64,000 bases of DNA, taken from Aurantiochytrium sp. KH105. Its lineage: Eukaryota > Sar > Bigyra > Thraustochytrida > Thraustochytriidae. Below, piece after piece: positions 30,857 through 41,201 of this stretch (position 1 is its first letter; each line of letters begins with the position of its first letter). The DNA is taken from NCBI GenBank assembly GCA_003116975.1, contig BGKB01000061.1, positions 248,001 to 312,000 on the forward strand, given 5' to 3'. The notes beneath the pieces were generated by a model that saw only the letters and a list, made by a program, of their open reading frames with translations, did no database searches and was not told the DNA's origin. Position numbers and translations under genes: made by a program.

Positions 30857-31912
30857 ATCGTTAGTTTTTTCCGTCAGATCCGAACGGCACACGTTCTTCT
30901 TGTATAAAACACAAACAAATGCTAATTTCATCACTCATACTCCCCCTTCTTTTCACGTGTCAGAATACGCGCTGGTCGTAACATTAAATGCATTTCGCGG
31001 GGGAAAACAAAAAAATGAACATCAAAGAAAACCCGTACACATGAGTCTTCTCGCCGTTCTTCTTCTTCACGCCGTTCTTCTTCTTCTCGCCTCCCTCGCA
31101 CGTTCTCACTCGCTCGGTCAGCGGCGTCTTCTCTACGCCTCCTAGTTCTGCCAACAGCCAGTACCCGGATGGCGGGCTGCTCAGTAGGCTGCTTGACTGT
31201 CCCAGTCTTAGACGGAGTCCAAGATCGCGAACTCCACTTCGTAGCCGTGAGAAAGTTGATCGAACAGAAAATAAATAAGAAAAAGTAGAGCCCGCACCGC
31301 CTTGCAAGTGCGTCAACTGCGGGCGCGGACCCGGCTCGCCGAACTGGCCCGGCCAGCAGTCCTAGCACGCACGCAAGGACGAACACGCACGCACAAGTCA
31401 GTCAGTCCTTCGCAGGGCCTCGCCCTTGAGACAAGCGGAGTCAGGTGCAAGAACGGGGCCACCTTCTGTCCACGCAGACGTCCGCGCCGACAGAAGACGG
31501 AAACGGGAACGGAAACGGAAACAGCGACGGCGGCGCGGGCGCGGCGCACTCGCCATTCGCTGCTGCACGTAAGACCGGGCGCTGGCTGCAGTCCCGGGGG
31601 AGGAAAGCCAACCATAGCCGCGACCTGGCCCCGCGCGAGGCCAGCAGAGGGCGAACATCGGGGAGCTCTCGAACGCACGCCGGCGCGTCCTGCGTCTTGC
31701 CCGCGTCTTGCCCGCGGGCCTACGCCCGAGTCCCAGAGCGCGAAAAGAGAGAATAACGGGACCAAGGCTGTGGTCCGCAAGAGCGAGCCTGCAGACGAAA
31801 GGGACGCGGAAAAGGTGGCCTGGCCGGGCCGGGCCAAGCGCCTCAGAGTTTAGCTTGGCAAGCTCATCCAAATCGGAAAGTGAGCAACGAGTAGCAGCGC
31901 AGGGCCGTCTCG
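30857..31912. other. Spacer between array copies C and D
   Basis: No gene supported. AT-rich just after copy C, then repeats of CTTCTTCTT/CGCCGTTCTTCTTCTTC near 31050-31090, then GC-rich. A GGCCGGGCCGGGCC run at 31821-31836 resembles the one before copy B and may be a shared promoter element. Confidence 0.45.
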
Positions 31913-33514
31913 ATGCTTGGCAAGCTGCCAGTCGCGGCCATGCTGGCCGTCGCGGCTTCTCTCGTCGCCGCGAGCCGCGCCGATGCAGAGTGCGGGACCC
32001 GGAATCAGGCACCATGCGCAAACGGCGTGTGCGGCGAGGGCCTGGTCGTCTACACCTTTACCGACAGCTCTACAGGCGAAAATATCACCATGTGCTCTCC
32101 ATGTGGAGTCTACAATCGTCTCCCGTGCACAGCCACCGGTGAAGAGGCCTGCGCTGCGGGTCTCGCGGTCGACGAAACCGGGGTTTGCGTCAGCTGCGGC
32201 ACGAATAAGCGGCCTGTCTGTACTCGCGACACGGAAGAACCATGCGAGCTCGGCTTTTACGAGGCCGATGGTCTTTGCTACGCCTGCGGAACCCAAGATG
32301 CTGACTTTTGCCAAGGCGATAACAAATGCCTACCTGGCTACACACCAAAACTCGACGGAACACAAGAATGCACACGCTGCGGAAAGCTAGGAAAGCCTGC
32401 CTGCGCCAATCCCAACGAAGCCCCTTGCGGAAACGGCCTTGGCATTGACGATACAGGTCTCTGCCACTATTGCGGTACAAAAGGTGAACCAGGGTGCGAG
32501 ACCTCGTGCGAACCTTGCAGAATAGGTCTCACGATCGACCAAGACGGCCTCTGCGAGTACTGCGGCTCCAACGGCCGACCTTGGTGCACGAATCAGGGTG
32601 AGAATATCTGTCAAAACGGACTCACACCAAACAGCGATCAGACGTGTCAACCATGTGGATCGAACGGAATGCCACAATGCGGCATTGTCGGCACGCACAT
32701 CGCCGAGGTTTGGGCCTACGATAGTGACGCTGGCCAGAGCTCGGAGCCTGCTGGCACATCGCTTTCGTTCAAGCCCGTCACAAAGGAGCAGTACCGAGTG
32801 ACAAAAGAGCCCCGTGCGCAGTTTTCTCTGGGCGGAGACCATGCATCCGCCGCTTACGTCATTCGGGACCTCCAGGCGCCGACAGTCGTCGATCTCGACT
32901 TTGAATTCACCTTTTTCGATGTCACCTACAAGAGCATTTGCGTCAGCCCGCAAGGCCAGCTTGTCTTTCCCAATGCAGAAGGCAACTTTCCAGGCTGCGA
33001 TCTTGTACAAAGCGACGAAAGTATCACACTTTCTTCGCACTACAAACGCAAGCGCATAAGCTTCTCATTTGACCACTCGACTCCGATGTGCCCAGAAGGC
33101 GAATACGGATGCGTTCACGCCAGAGCTGGCTCTCTCACGGACGGCCGAAAGTTTTTCATGGTCACCATGCTCAATCTCGACGACGTCCCCTACCGAGACT
33201 TGGAGAACGCACAGGTTCAGCTTCGAATTCTTGATGATGGCGAGATCCAAATTTACACGAGATGGACGCAGTCCATGGATGGAATCACGGGCATTTCACC
33301 AGGGTACCCGCCGCTTTCCTATGACGAAGCCAACTTTTCAGGCGAGTTCTGTAAGCCAGGGACCACACCTTTGGTCGACGGCTCTTGCGCAGCGTGTGGC
33401 GGGAAAGATCAGCCCGTGTGCCAAAACAGCTGGACAGATGATCCTTGCAAGAACAACTATGTTGAAGAAACTGACCAGGAGGGCGCCAAGACTGGGGTCT
33501 GCGTCCGAGCGTAA
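31913..33514 (+). CDS. Secreted cysteine-rich protein, array copy D (diverged)
   Basis: 533 residues with the same domain plan: signal peptide (MLGKLPVAAMLAVAASLVAASRA), Cys modules (GTRNQAPCANGVCGEG, CGTNKRPVC, NKCLPGYTP, WCTNQGENICQNGLTP), then FEFTFFDVTYKSICVSPQGQLVF, QVQLRILDDGEIQIY, DGITGISPGY and a last Cys module ending GVCVRA. Unlike A-C it shares no long identical nucleotide blocks with the others and uses different codons (more A-ending), so it is the oldest split or has escaped conversion. ATG at 31913 directly precedes the signal peptide. Confidence 0.9.
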   Translation: MLGKLPVAAMLAVAASLVAASRADAECGTRNQAPCANGVCGEGLVVYTFTDSSTGENITMCSPCGVYNRLPCTATGEEACAAGLAVDETGVCVSCGTNKRPVCTRDTEEPCELGFYEADGLCYACGTQDADFCQGDNKCLPGYTPKLDGTQECTRCGKLGKPACANPNEAPCGNGLGIDDTGLCHYCGTKGEPGCETSCEPCRIGLTIDQDGLCEYCGSNGRPWCTNQGENICQNGLTPNSDQTCQPCGSNGMPQCGIVGTHIAEVWAYDSDAGQSSEPAGTSLSFKPVTKEQYRVTKEPRAQFSLGGDHASAAYVIRDLQAPTVVDLDFEFTFFDVTYKSICVSPQGQLVFPNAEGNFPGCDLVQSDESITLSSHYKRKRISFSFDHSTPMCPEGEYGCVHARAGSLTDGRKFFMVTMLNLDDVPYRDLENAQVQLRILDDGEIQIYTRWTQSMDGITGISPGYPPLSYDEANFSGEFCKPGTTPLVDGSCAACGGKDQPVCQNSWTDDPCKNNYVEETDQEGAKTGVCVRA

Positions 33515-33877
33515 TTCTTGCGCGCGCAATTGAGGGCGGCGTATTGTATCATCCGAACGAATCTTCCGTCGCGTTGCTCCTCATTCTTTCCAAGCCAGAA
33601 CAAACAAACACAGAAAACAAGGAAATGTGAGGGTTGAGACGGGAATGCCGCAACGCCTCTCGTCATCCGCACCTTGTGTGCACGTGTAGCCCCACACTTT
33701 CACTTTTGTTGTCAATTCATTTATCTGCAGACGTGTATCCTTTTCTCTCTTTTCTCATGTAGTCCGTCTGCCTCTTCTGAAGGTTCGCAAGTGGAGAAAA
33801 CAAACAAATCCAGAAAACCTAAAAACAAAGTCAAGCGAGTTGCACATTTGTCTGAAAAATAAACTTCCGCGAATTCA

Positions 33878-36800
33878 TTAGTCATCAAGACTTGGAAACG
33901 GAAAACTTTGCTCGAGACTCTCGTCCGTCGCGACAGGCTTCGATGCATGAAAGCCTCCGCGTTCCGCACGGGCCGGCGAAAACTCGAACTTGGGCTGGAC
34001 AGCAGACCCAGGGCGCCGCTTCACATTTAGGTGTTTTACGGGCGGGGTATCCGGGACCGCAAAGCCGCCGCCATTCGCGGCTGGGCGAGGCGTCGGCCTC
34101 GCAAACGTTGACGAGGAATAAAACGAGTCGAGAGAGCCCGCGCCATCGAATCGCGAATGCGCCTGGTGCGCTTGACTCAGGGCGTCTCGGGACAGCTCGC
34201 GACTCTCTCGGTCAATCGACTGCAGGACTCGCTGGGCCACAGCAGAAGGGTCGTGATGCGACCTCGGTGCACCTCCTCCAGCAGCAGTAGCACCAGCAGC
34301 GGCGGCGGCAGCCTTTGGCCCATGGCTAAAGTTCCCATTCGCTGCTGGCGCGGGCGTTCCCATGTGCACGGCGCTTCCAAATTTCGGAAAGACGGGTCCC
34401 CCGCGAACACGCGACACTGACGAAGCGCCAAATCCGCCGAGCCCCGGGGCAGCGCCATATTGTCCTGGACGACGCGGCGTGCCATTTGTGAAGGGTGAAG
34501 CTGCCACAACAGACCTTGATTTCCCATTGGCAAAGGGAGAAGGCGCGATCTTGTGACCACTGGAGTCAAGCAGACTCTGCTGCTCAAAACTCTGGTTCGA
34601 AAGGAGCGATTCACGCCACTTGGGCTTGCCGGGGAAAAGCGCATCACCTCTGTCGCCATGATCATCATCGTGGTGGGCTCGGCTCGATACCGAATGGGGC
34701 GTTGCATTCACCATTGGGGTGGCCACCGAGTCAAGCGAGTCGTCCACGAGATGCACCGATTGATGCTTGTGTGACGGGTGATGCGTGTGCCGAAACGAGT
34801 CATAATGGTCACGTGCCTGCGAGCGCCCAAGCTTGCGCGCGGTCGCACTTTGGCTTCCAATCCCAATGACACCGTCATCCTCGTCGCCGTCGAGAGCGCT
34901 CATCTTGATACGCTTCTTCTTCTTCTTGCTTGACTTTTTCGTGCTCGATTTCTTCTTTTTGCTCTTCTTGACGCTTCCATCCGCATTTCTTGCACGCTCC
35001 TGACGGCCCTCCGACTCGTACCCGGAGCCAGCTTCATCGACTCCGAGTAGCTCTGCCGCTTCGGCATTTTCAGCGCTGCGCTTTCTGGATTTCTTCACAC
35101 TCGAGAGCTTTTTCTTCTTTTTGCTGCTCGCCTTGCTTTTGCTCGCGCTTTTGGACTTGCGCTTCTTGCTTCCGGACTTTGCACCGTCGTCACCAACAAG
35201 TTGGGCCAAGAGGCCGTGAAACTTTTTAAAGTCGTCAGCGGTGATTCCGTCCTGCTGCAGCTCGTCCATGAGACGCTCGATTTCCTTGGCCGGGTCAGAA
35301 GTTTCCGTGCGTGCTGGGGTCTCGGGTACAATCATGCCACGCCCGCTTTCATTGCCGCCACCGTCCACTTTGTCGTTGGCGCGTTCAGACACACTTGTTG
35401 CGGCTCTCACTTTTTCCTTAAGGGCCTCTGCCGGCGAACCTGGGACTGCGGCGTCGCTCCAGTTTCCGGATACCGCCTGGTCCGCAGGAGCGGGTGTTGG
35501 TGGGATCACCTCAGCTACGTTCTTTTCATCCTTGCGCATCATAGAGCGGCTCTCCAGCATTTCCTCCTCCTCTTCTTCGCCAGGGCGCGTTCCGCCTGCC
35601 GGCCGTTCCTCCGATTCCACAGGAGTGAAGAAGCCCTCTGCGTCGTTATCTGCCCCAAGCAATTGTGAGGTGCTTGCCTTTGTAGGCGTGTTGGTCGTGC
35701 CCGCTGGGATCTCATCCGCTTCAGCTTGCGTCCACTGCTTACTGGCAGACAATTCCTCTGACGATACCAACTTTTCCTTTCCGCCACTGATGACATGAGT
35801 CTCGCTCACTGCATACTCCAGCGTCTCCACGCGCCCATTCACCAAAGGCGTGGGGGGCACGACCCCACTTTCACGATCAGTGCCAGTCGACGGTCCACGG
35901 TTTTCTTTGGTGCCTTTGGGTTCGTTCTGCCTGATCGCGTCCGCATTTTCCTCGCGTTGTAAATGCCTAGTGTCTGCCTTCTTGGGCGACTTTTTCCGGG
36001 GACTCGGCTTCGGTTTCTTTACCGACGCACTCTCGTCATCCGACTGCAGTTGCGTCTCGTGCAGCTTGGTGCCAGTAATGTCTCCACCAAGAAAACGAGC
36101 CACTCGTGCTTGCAGCTCTGCTTTGCGGCCCGAGACCTTGCCGCCGATCAAGTGTAAATACCTCTTGAGGTCGGCAACCGTTAAGCTTTCAGTGCCTGTC
36201 ACCAAATGTCTTCCTAAAGCCTCAATGAGCTCATCCTTTTTCTCGTGTGAATGAAGAGGCAGTTCGAGCTCGCGCATTGCATCTTGCAAATCGACCACAT
36301 GCCAGGTGTGTAATACGTCTAAAAGCACCTTGGGAATATCAACCTCGATCTTCTCCTCTTCCTCTTCCTCTTCTCCCTCGTCTTCTTCCATTTTATCGTC
36401 TTCGACACTAGGCTTTTCGTCCTCCGACTGATCTTCCGCTCCATTCTCCTCAGCGGCCTCTTCCTTCTCTTCGTCACTGCTGTGATCTGGACGTTTATCA
36501 TCCATTGTACCAGCAGTGGATGCTGCGAGGCCCTCGTCATCGTCTTGAGGGCCACTCTCGATATCGTCGTTCAAATCCTGCTGGGCCAGCACCGCGACAG
36601 GCCGAATCTTCTTTGCGGAGCGCGGACCTGTCCTCCGCGGTGTCTTGCGAGCCTTTCGCAAGGGTGCCTCAATTGGCCTGCTTGTTTCTCTCGGCGGAGA
36701 GGGGGCTGGGACTGGGGTCGGAGCTACACTTGCGCTTATATCGCTAGCAATGTCTTCGTTTTTCTCTTGGTTATCTCCATGTTCTTGCTCCTCCTCTTGC

Positions 36801-37987
36801 GGCGGCGGCGGCTGCTGCTGCTGCTGCTGCTGATGCTGTTTCTCTTCCTCCTCTTCTTTGTCTTCGGAGATAACTTCGTCCTCAGGAGCAGCGTTCTCCG
36901 TTGCGTCTGGAGCTCCAAGCGATCGGCGCGGTCCGGTTTTTCGTAGCGACGAGGATTTGGGTTTCCGGACTGGCGTGGGCTCAACGATTCCATCTGCATC
37001 AGTTTCACTCTTGCCGAGACTTGAGCGAGGGCCTGTGCGACGTGATGCTGGAGGCTTGAAGGGTGTTGGGGCCTTATTGTCCCGGTCCATTTCCTCATCT
37101 TCCTCGTTGTTCAGAACTGCACTTGCTGTATTCTTTGCCTGATCCTCTTGTTTCTGATGCTGCTGATGCTGCTGATGCTTCTTCTTCTTCTTCTTCGACT
37201 CATTTTTGGTGGCGGAAGCCGTCTCGGGTCTCGCATCAGAAGATGCTGTCGAGGCCACCCCCCCTGGACGAGGTTTCGCACTTTTTACGAGAGCATCCTG
37301 CAGATCAGACTTGAGGCGGATTGTAGAGTCTGCGAGATCGAGCGTACGCAAAGCCTCTTTAAGCTCCATAACCTTGAGCTTGAGCACGTCTTGGCCACGC
37401 CATGTCACAGATCCATCGTCTTCAAGAACAAGATCTCGCATGTTTTCATTGGGGGCAGACTTTTGCTGTTGCCCATCCTCGCTGTCCTCGGCTTGTTTTC
37501 CTTGCCTTTTCTTCTTGCTCGTACTTGCCTTGGGCGTCTTTGCTGGTCGCGCTCGCCTTGGCGTTGCAACGTGGGCAGCCCCTGCCTTTGTTTTGCTGGC
37601 AGTGGCTTTCGTGGAGGAGGTTGATGAGGTAGAGGATGAAGATGACGATGAGCTCTTGCTCTTGGGTCCAGGCGTCTTGGCCGCAGCAGACGCCCGCGGC
37701 GAGGGCGCAGGCAGCGGTGTCGAAGCGCCTCCCTCGACAGCGTCCAGGAGGCGCTCTTGCAGCTCCGCCTTGCGACCTGATACAGCCTTTTGGCAGGATC
37801 GCAGCGCATCCTGCAAGGCCTTGACGGTCATTTCCTCGATGCGCTGCTCATTGAAAGTGGCCTTGCTCTCCATCACGCGCCTCGGCGTCGCGTGCGGCTT
37901 GGGCGTGCGGCGACTGGCCGCGGGCGTCGAGGCTGCCTTCGCCGGCGTCGCGGCGGCCGTCGCCGAGGTGGCGGTGGTTGTCGTCAT
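33878..37987 (-). CDS. Multi-SAP-domain nuclear protein
   Basis: 1369 residues, uninterrupted. SAP motifs bind AT-rich or structured DNA in chromatin. One lies at about 53-86 (VKALQDALRSCQKAVSGRKAELQERLL), a weaker one at 203-236, and two at about 562-594 and 601-634 (VADLKRYLHLIGGKVSGRKAELQARV). Between them are acidic runs, a short poly-Q (385-392) and three copies of R-[RK]-T-G-P-R. Lys-rich blocks near 1000-1080 look like nuclear localisation signals. Short motifs of the type [VI]-P-x-T-P (VPPTPLV, IPPTPAP, VPETPAR, VPDTPPV) recur along the chain and suit proline-directed kinases. The C-terminus is rich in FG, NG and Arg. The ATG at 37987 has no better alternative. Likely a chromatin or nuclear-matrix scaffold; I do not know an orthologue. 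Confidence 0.85.
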   Translation of the reverse strand: MTTTTATSATAAATPAKAASTPAASRRTPKPHATPRRVMESKATFNEQRIEEMTVKALQDALRSCQKAVSGRKAELQERLLDAVEGGASTPLPAPSPRASAAAKTPGPKSKSSSSSSSSTSSTSSTKATASKTKAGAAHVATPRRARPAKTPKASTSKKKRQGKQAEDSEDGQQQKSAPNENMRDLVLEDDGSVTWRGQDVLKLKVMELKEALRTLDLADSTIRLKSDLQDALVKSAKPRPGGVASTASSDARPETASATKNESKKKKKKHQQHQQHQKQEDQAKNTASAVLNNEEDEEMDRDNKAPTPFKPPASRRTGPRSSLGKSETDADGIVEPTPVRKPKSSSLRKTGPRRSLGAPDATENAAPEDEVISEDKEEEEEKQHQQQQQQQPPPPQEEEQEHGDNQEKNEDIASDISASVAPTPVPAPSPPRETSRPIEAPLRKARKTPRRTGPRSAKKIRPVAVLAQQDLNDDIESGPQDDDEGLAASTAGTMDDKRPDHSSDEEKEEAAEENGAEDQSEDEKPSVEDDKMEEDEGEEEEEEEKIEVDIPKVLLDVLHTWHVVDLQDAMRELELPLHSHEKKDELIEALGRHLVTGTESLTVADLKRYLHLIGGKVSGRKAELQARVARFLGGDITGTKLHETQLQSDDESASVKKPKPSPRKKSPKKADTRHLQREENADAIRQNEPKGTKENRGPSTGTDRESGVVPPTPLVNGRVETLEYAVSETHVISGGKEKLVSSEELSASKQWTQAEADEIPAGTTNTPTKASTSQLLGADNDAEGFFTPVESEERPAGGTRPGEEEEEEMLESRSMMRKDEKNVAEVIPPTPAPADQAVSGNWSDAAVPGSPAEALKEKVRAATSVSERANDKVDGGGNESGRGMIVPETPARTETSDPAKEIERLMDELQQDGITADDFKKFHGLLAQLVGDDGAKSGSKKRKSKSASKSKASSKKKKKLSSVKKSRKRSAENAEAAELLGVDEAGSGYESEGRQERARNADGSVKKSKKKKSSTKKSSKKKKKRIKMSALDGDEDDGVIGIGSQSATARKLGRSQARDHYDSFRHTHHPSHKHQSVHLVDDSLDSVATPMVNATPHSVSSRAHHDDDHGDRGDALFPGKPKWRESLLSNQSFEQQSLLDSSGHKIAPSPFANGKSRSVVAASPFTNGTPRRPGQYGAAPGLGGFGASSVSRVRGGPVFPKFGSAVHMGTPAPAANGNFSHGPKAAAAAAGATAAGGGAPRSHHDPSAVAQRVLQSIDRESRELSRDALSQAHQAHSRFDGAGSLDSFYSSSTFARPTPRPAANGGGFAVPDTPPVKHLNVKRRPGSAVQPKFEFSPARAERGGFHASKPVATDESLEQSFPFPSLDD

Positions 37988-39246
37988 GACGGCCCCGCTT
38001 CGCTTCCTTCGCTCGCTCGCGCGCGCGCGCGCTCAATCCAGCCCAGGCCGGCTCCGCTCCCGGCGCCCGGGGGCCTCGCGCGCTGCGCCGCGCCGCGCTG
38101 CGCTGCGCCGCGCGAAGGCCGCGAAGGGCGCGAGCTGCGCGCGGCCTCGCGCGCCGTTCGATCGAGGAGGCTCGCTCCGCCTCGCGCGATGCGCCGCCGG
38201 GGCCTCCCTCTGCGCTGCGCTTCGCTGCGCTGCGCTGCTCTCCTGCGCTCTGCGGCGCGGCCGGGCCTGCGGCGTGCGCGGCGCGGCGGCGCGGCGGCGG
38301 GCGTTGGCGGTCTGTCTGGCCGCGCCCGCGCCGCCCGAGCGCGATCCCAGCGCGCCTCGAAGATTGGCGCCCGCAAAGCGGCCTATCAAGGGGGCTATGC
38401 GCGGGGCCTGCCGCCGTCGCGTTTGTGACGAATAGAGGGCGCGACTGCGACTTGCGGAGCGTCCTGGAGAACGAGGTTGCGGCGAATGTGGGCGAGGCCG
38501 TGCCGAGCGAGCTTGTCGGGGGCTTGGGGGACGAGATTGGGGCGGATGTGGCCTCGTGCTGGGCGGGGCGGTTGACTTTGGGAACGGGATCGGGGTGAGA
38601 GCGGCGGGTCAATAAGTGAAGAAAGCAAAGAGAGAAACGAATGAAAGTGTTTGAGAGAAGAAGGAGCGAGAGGGAAGAAAGAAACAATGAAGGGGAGAGT
38701 GGCATCGCGCCTGGAGCTTCTGACACAGAGAAGGCTTGAAGAGGATTCCTTCTTTGAGAAAATGCTGCGAAATGCTGAGTAAAAGAACGCCCAAATCCTG
38801 TCGGTCGAGCCCGAAGACGCGGTTGCAGCTGGCAGCGAAATCGGATGGCTTGCATCTGGCTGCAAGATTGGCCAACCGCACTTCGCCCACCGGTTGTGTC
38901 GGCGCCGTAGGCCATAGAGTCCGAGTCCTGTGCACGCCAAACGGGGTCATGAGAACGTTCCAATAACCGAGACTCAGGCTGGCAACGAGACCTTGAATGC
39001 CCGGCCATGTTATACTATGTCACTTGGCCCGCACGCAGGTGTGGGGAGTTGATATGGAGGCGAAGAGGGAATCCAGTTCAAGACTGAGGTCAGGGCCGAG
39101 CGAGCGAGGGAGGCAGGCAGCGAGGGGGGGGGGGGGGGGGGAGGCAAGGAGACGAGCGATGCAAGCAATGGACATGCTTGAATGAATGCCGCAAACCCTC
39201 TCTCACATTGACGAATCAACAAGCAAGCATATCCGTTTCGGACGAG
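37988..39246. other. Divergent promoter region, GC-rich then mixed
   Basis: Lies between the starts of the SAP gene (minus) and the helical-repeat gene (plus). 37990-38340 is extremely GC-rich with GCGCTGCGC-type repeats, so all frames are open there by composition. No gene supported. A run of 18 G lies at 39124-39141, about 105 bases before the start codon at 39247. Confidence 0.5.
39124..39141. repeat. (G)18 homopolymer
   Basis: Uninterrupted run of 18 G in the leader of the gene at 39247; prone to length error and able to form a G-quadruplex. Confidence 0.9.
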
Positions 39247-41121
39247 ATGGCGAGCGTCGCGGCGACGACGCCGACGCCGTATGCAAGGATTGAACGTCTC
39301 GGCGAAGAGCTCGCGCGACGGCTTCGACGAGACGATGGTGAGGCAATGCTCCGTGAGGAACTCGCTCGCGTTGCGCAGAGGCTGCAACGACACAAGAGCA
39401 TTGACGGAAGCATGACGAAAGTTGACCTTGAACTCGCTCCAGACTTTTTCGAAGTACTCGTCAGCATACTATGCGAAGCGCAGGACGACGAAACCCTTCG
39501 CGCTACCGAGGATGTACTCTACGCAATACGAGACTGCCTGCAGCTCTCGTCCATATTCGAGACACAATGTCTCGCCTTCGCTCGACAAGCCATTCAGCAT
39601 GGCAACGACTGGCGACAACATCGCGCAGCAGCCACGCTCGTTGGTATCATGGTGGATCTACGCGACCCAGAACCAATTGCAGAACTCCTCTTCAAAGTGC
39701 GAAGCTCGCCAGCTCACAAAGCTGGAGCAGCTGTTGCCTTTGCTGCTTCCCAGGTAGTCGATATGCTTGCCGCCGAAGACCTGGTCACAGGCTCTACAAG
39801 GTTTCTCTTGGATGGCATTCTAAACGAGAGTTTACGAGATCCCGCTGCCTTTCACGGAATCGACCTTTTTGCTGCAATTGTCCACCATGCCAGCTTTGTT
39901 GCAATCGATGACCCTTACGCCGAGGGGGAAGAGGAGGAGGAGACGCGCAGCAGTGATGAAGCTGACCTCGATCGCGCACTGGTTTCGCTTATTGTGCAAT
40001 GGGTCAATCTCGCACTGGAATGGCTCGTTGTGACGGGTTCCTGCCCCGCACATCATGTCTTTGAGATTCTTGCAGATTTTTTCCGCTCCGACCTAGGGGC
40101 ATCGAGGCTCGACAGCATTGTACAACTCCAGTCTTCGGCAGCGCACAGTTGCGCTACTCTCCTCGCACGGGCGCTTGTCATCAACGACCCACGCCTTGCG
40201 TCAGCTGCGGCCTCAATTCTCTCCAGTCCTGGAGTTCTCGTCCGTGAGCCAGGGACAGCAATCCTTCTCGGAGACTTTTTAGATCGAGTATCGGACACGG
40301 CGCATTGGTCAGAAACTGCATTCGAAGATGCAGCAGCAGCGGCGCAACGTGCTCTTACTTGCGACGGCCTCGACGCAAAAGATGAACTTGCGCTACGCTT
40401 TTGGACCGCAGTCGCGGACTGGACAATTACAGAGCGAGAAGCCCCAAAGCAAGCTGCGCTCATTCTGTGCAGCGAAATTCTTCGCGATGAATCTGTGCTT
40501 TATCGCCTCGAGCCGTCCGTTGCAGTTGTGGCGGACCGAATTCTCGATGGTATTCTCAGTCTTGGCTCGAGTCTGAGAGATGCGGGCTTAAGCGGCGAAA
40601 CTGCCGAAACCCTGTTTACATATCAGCTAGCCTTCGATGTCCTTTGCAGGTCGGTATCGCTGCATTCAAGAGAACTGAGTCCAGCGAGGGCAATGATTCA
40701 ATTTCTTGAGATGGAACTCGGCATTGACGACAATATCGTCCTGCTTGGTCTTGAATGGATTCTGGCGCTCATTGTTCACGGTGTCATGTCCGACCAAGAC
40801 ATGAATTGCATCGCACAATTTCTTCGCACAATCATTCATTCCGACAACATTGCGCAACGCTTGCAAAAGGAAGCCGCACTTATCGTGGTCGATTTACGTT
40901 TACTTCGGAGATTTGATGTGCTGCACGAGCTCGCACGCGCACGCGAGATCCTTGGGCACGACCGCGAACGCCTTCTTGCGAACATGTCGCGCGAGGAGGT
41001 TGATGTTCTACTTGAGGAGGTTCCTCTCCAGCGCAAACTATTGGACATACAACGAACAGACGCCGACGCCAAGCACAGCGGCAGCTTTGCCTGCGCTCGC
41101 ATGTCACAGCGCATGCAATGA
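39247..41121 (+). CDS. Alpha-helical (HEAT/armadillo-like) protein, unknown
   Basis: 624 residues, start at MASVAATTPTPY (39247); the frame runs 23 codons further up without an ATG. It is predicted almost wholly helical, with repeated ~40-residue pairs of amphipathic helices rich in Ala and Leu (for example AAATLVGIMVDLRDPEPIAELLFKV, AAHSCATLLARALVINDPRLASAAASILSS). That suggests an armadillo/HEAT-type solenoid. An acidic loop (GEEEEETRSSDEADLD) sits near residue 250. No catalytic motif or membrane segment. The tail is convergent with the membrane gene at 41202, 80 bases away. Confidence 0.75.
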   Translation: MASVAATTPTPYARIERLGEELARRLRRDDGEAMLREELARVAQRLQRHKSIDGSMTKVDLELAPDFFEVLVSILCEAQDDETLRATEDVLYAIRDCLQLSSIFETQCLAFARQAIQHGNDWRQHRAAATLVGIMVDLRDPEPIAELLFKVRSSPAHKAGAAVAFAASQVVDMLAAEDLVTGSTRFLLDGILNESLRDPAAFHGIDLFAAIVHHASFVAIDDPYAEGEEEEETRSSDEADLDRALVSLIVQWVNLALEWLVVTGSCPAHHVFEILADFFRSDLGASRLDSIVQLQSSAAHSCATLLARALVINDPRLASAAASILSSPGVLVREPGTAILLGDFLDRVSDTAHWSETAFEDAAAAAQRALTCDGLDAKDELALRFWTAVADWTITEREAPKQAALILCSEILRDESVLYRLEPSVAVVADRILDGILSLGSSLRDAGLSGETAETLFTYQLAFDVLCRSVSLHSRELSPARAMIQFLEMELGIDDNIVLLGLEWILALIVHGVMSDQDMNCIAQFLRTIIHSDNIAQRLQKEAALIVVDLRLLRRFDVLHELARAREILGHDRERLLANMSREEVDVLLEEVPLQRKLLDIQRTDADAKHSGSFACARMSQRMQ

Positions 41122-41201
41122 GGTTCAGCAAGTCAAGGCTTTCTGGAAACAGACAGCATATCATCAAAATTGCTTATGGCATGCGAAATGAGAAGGCTGT
41201 C

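Noticed and set aside
37988-38435. Open frames at the SAP gene start region
   Set aside because: Extreme GCGC content makes all six frames open; no motif.
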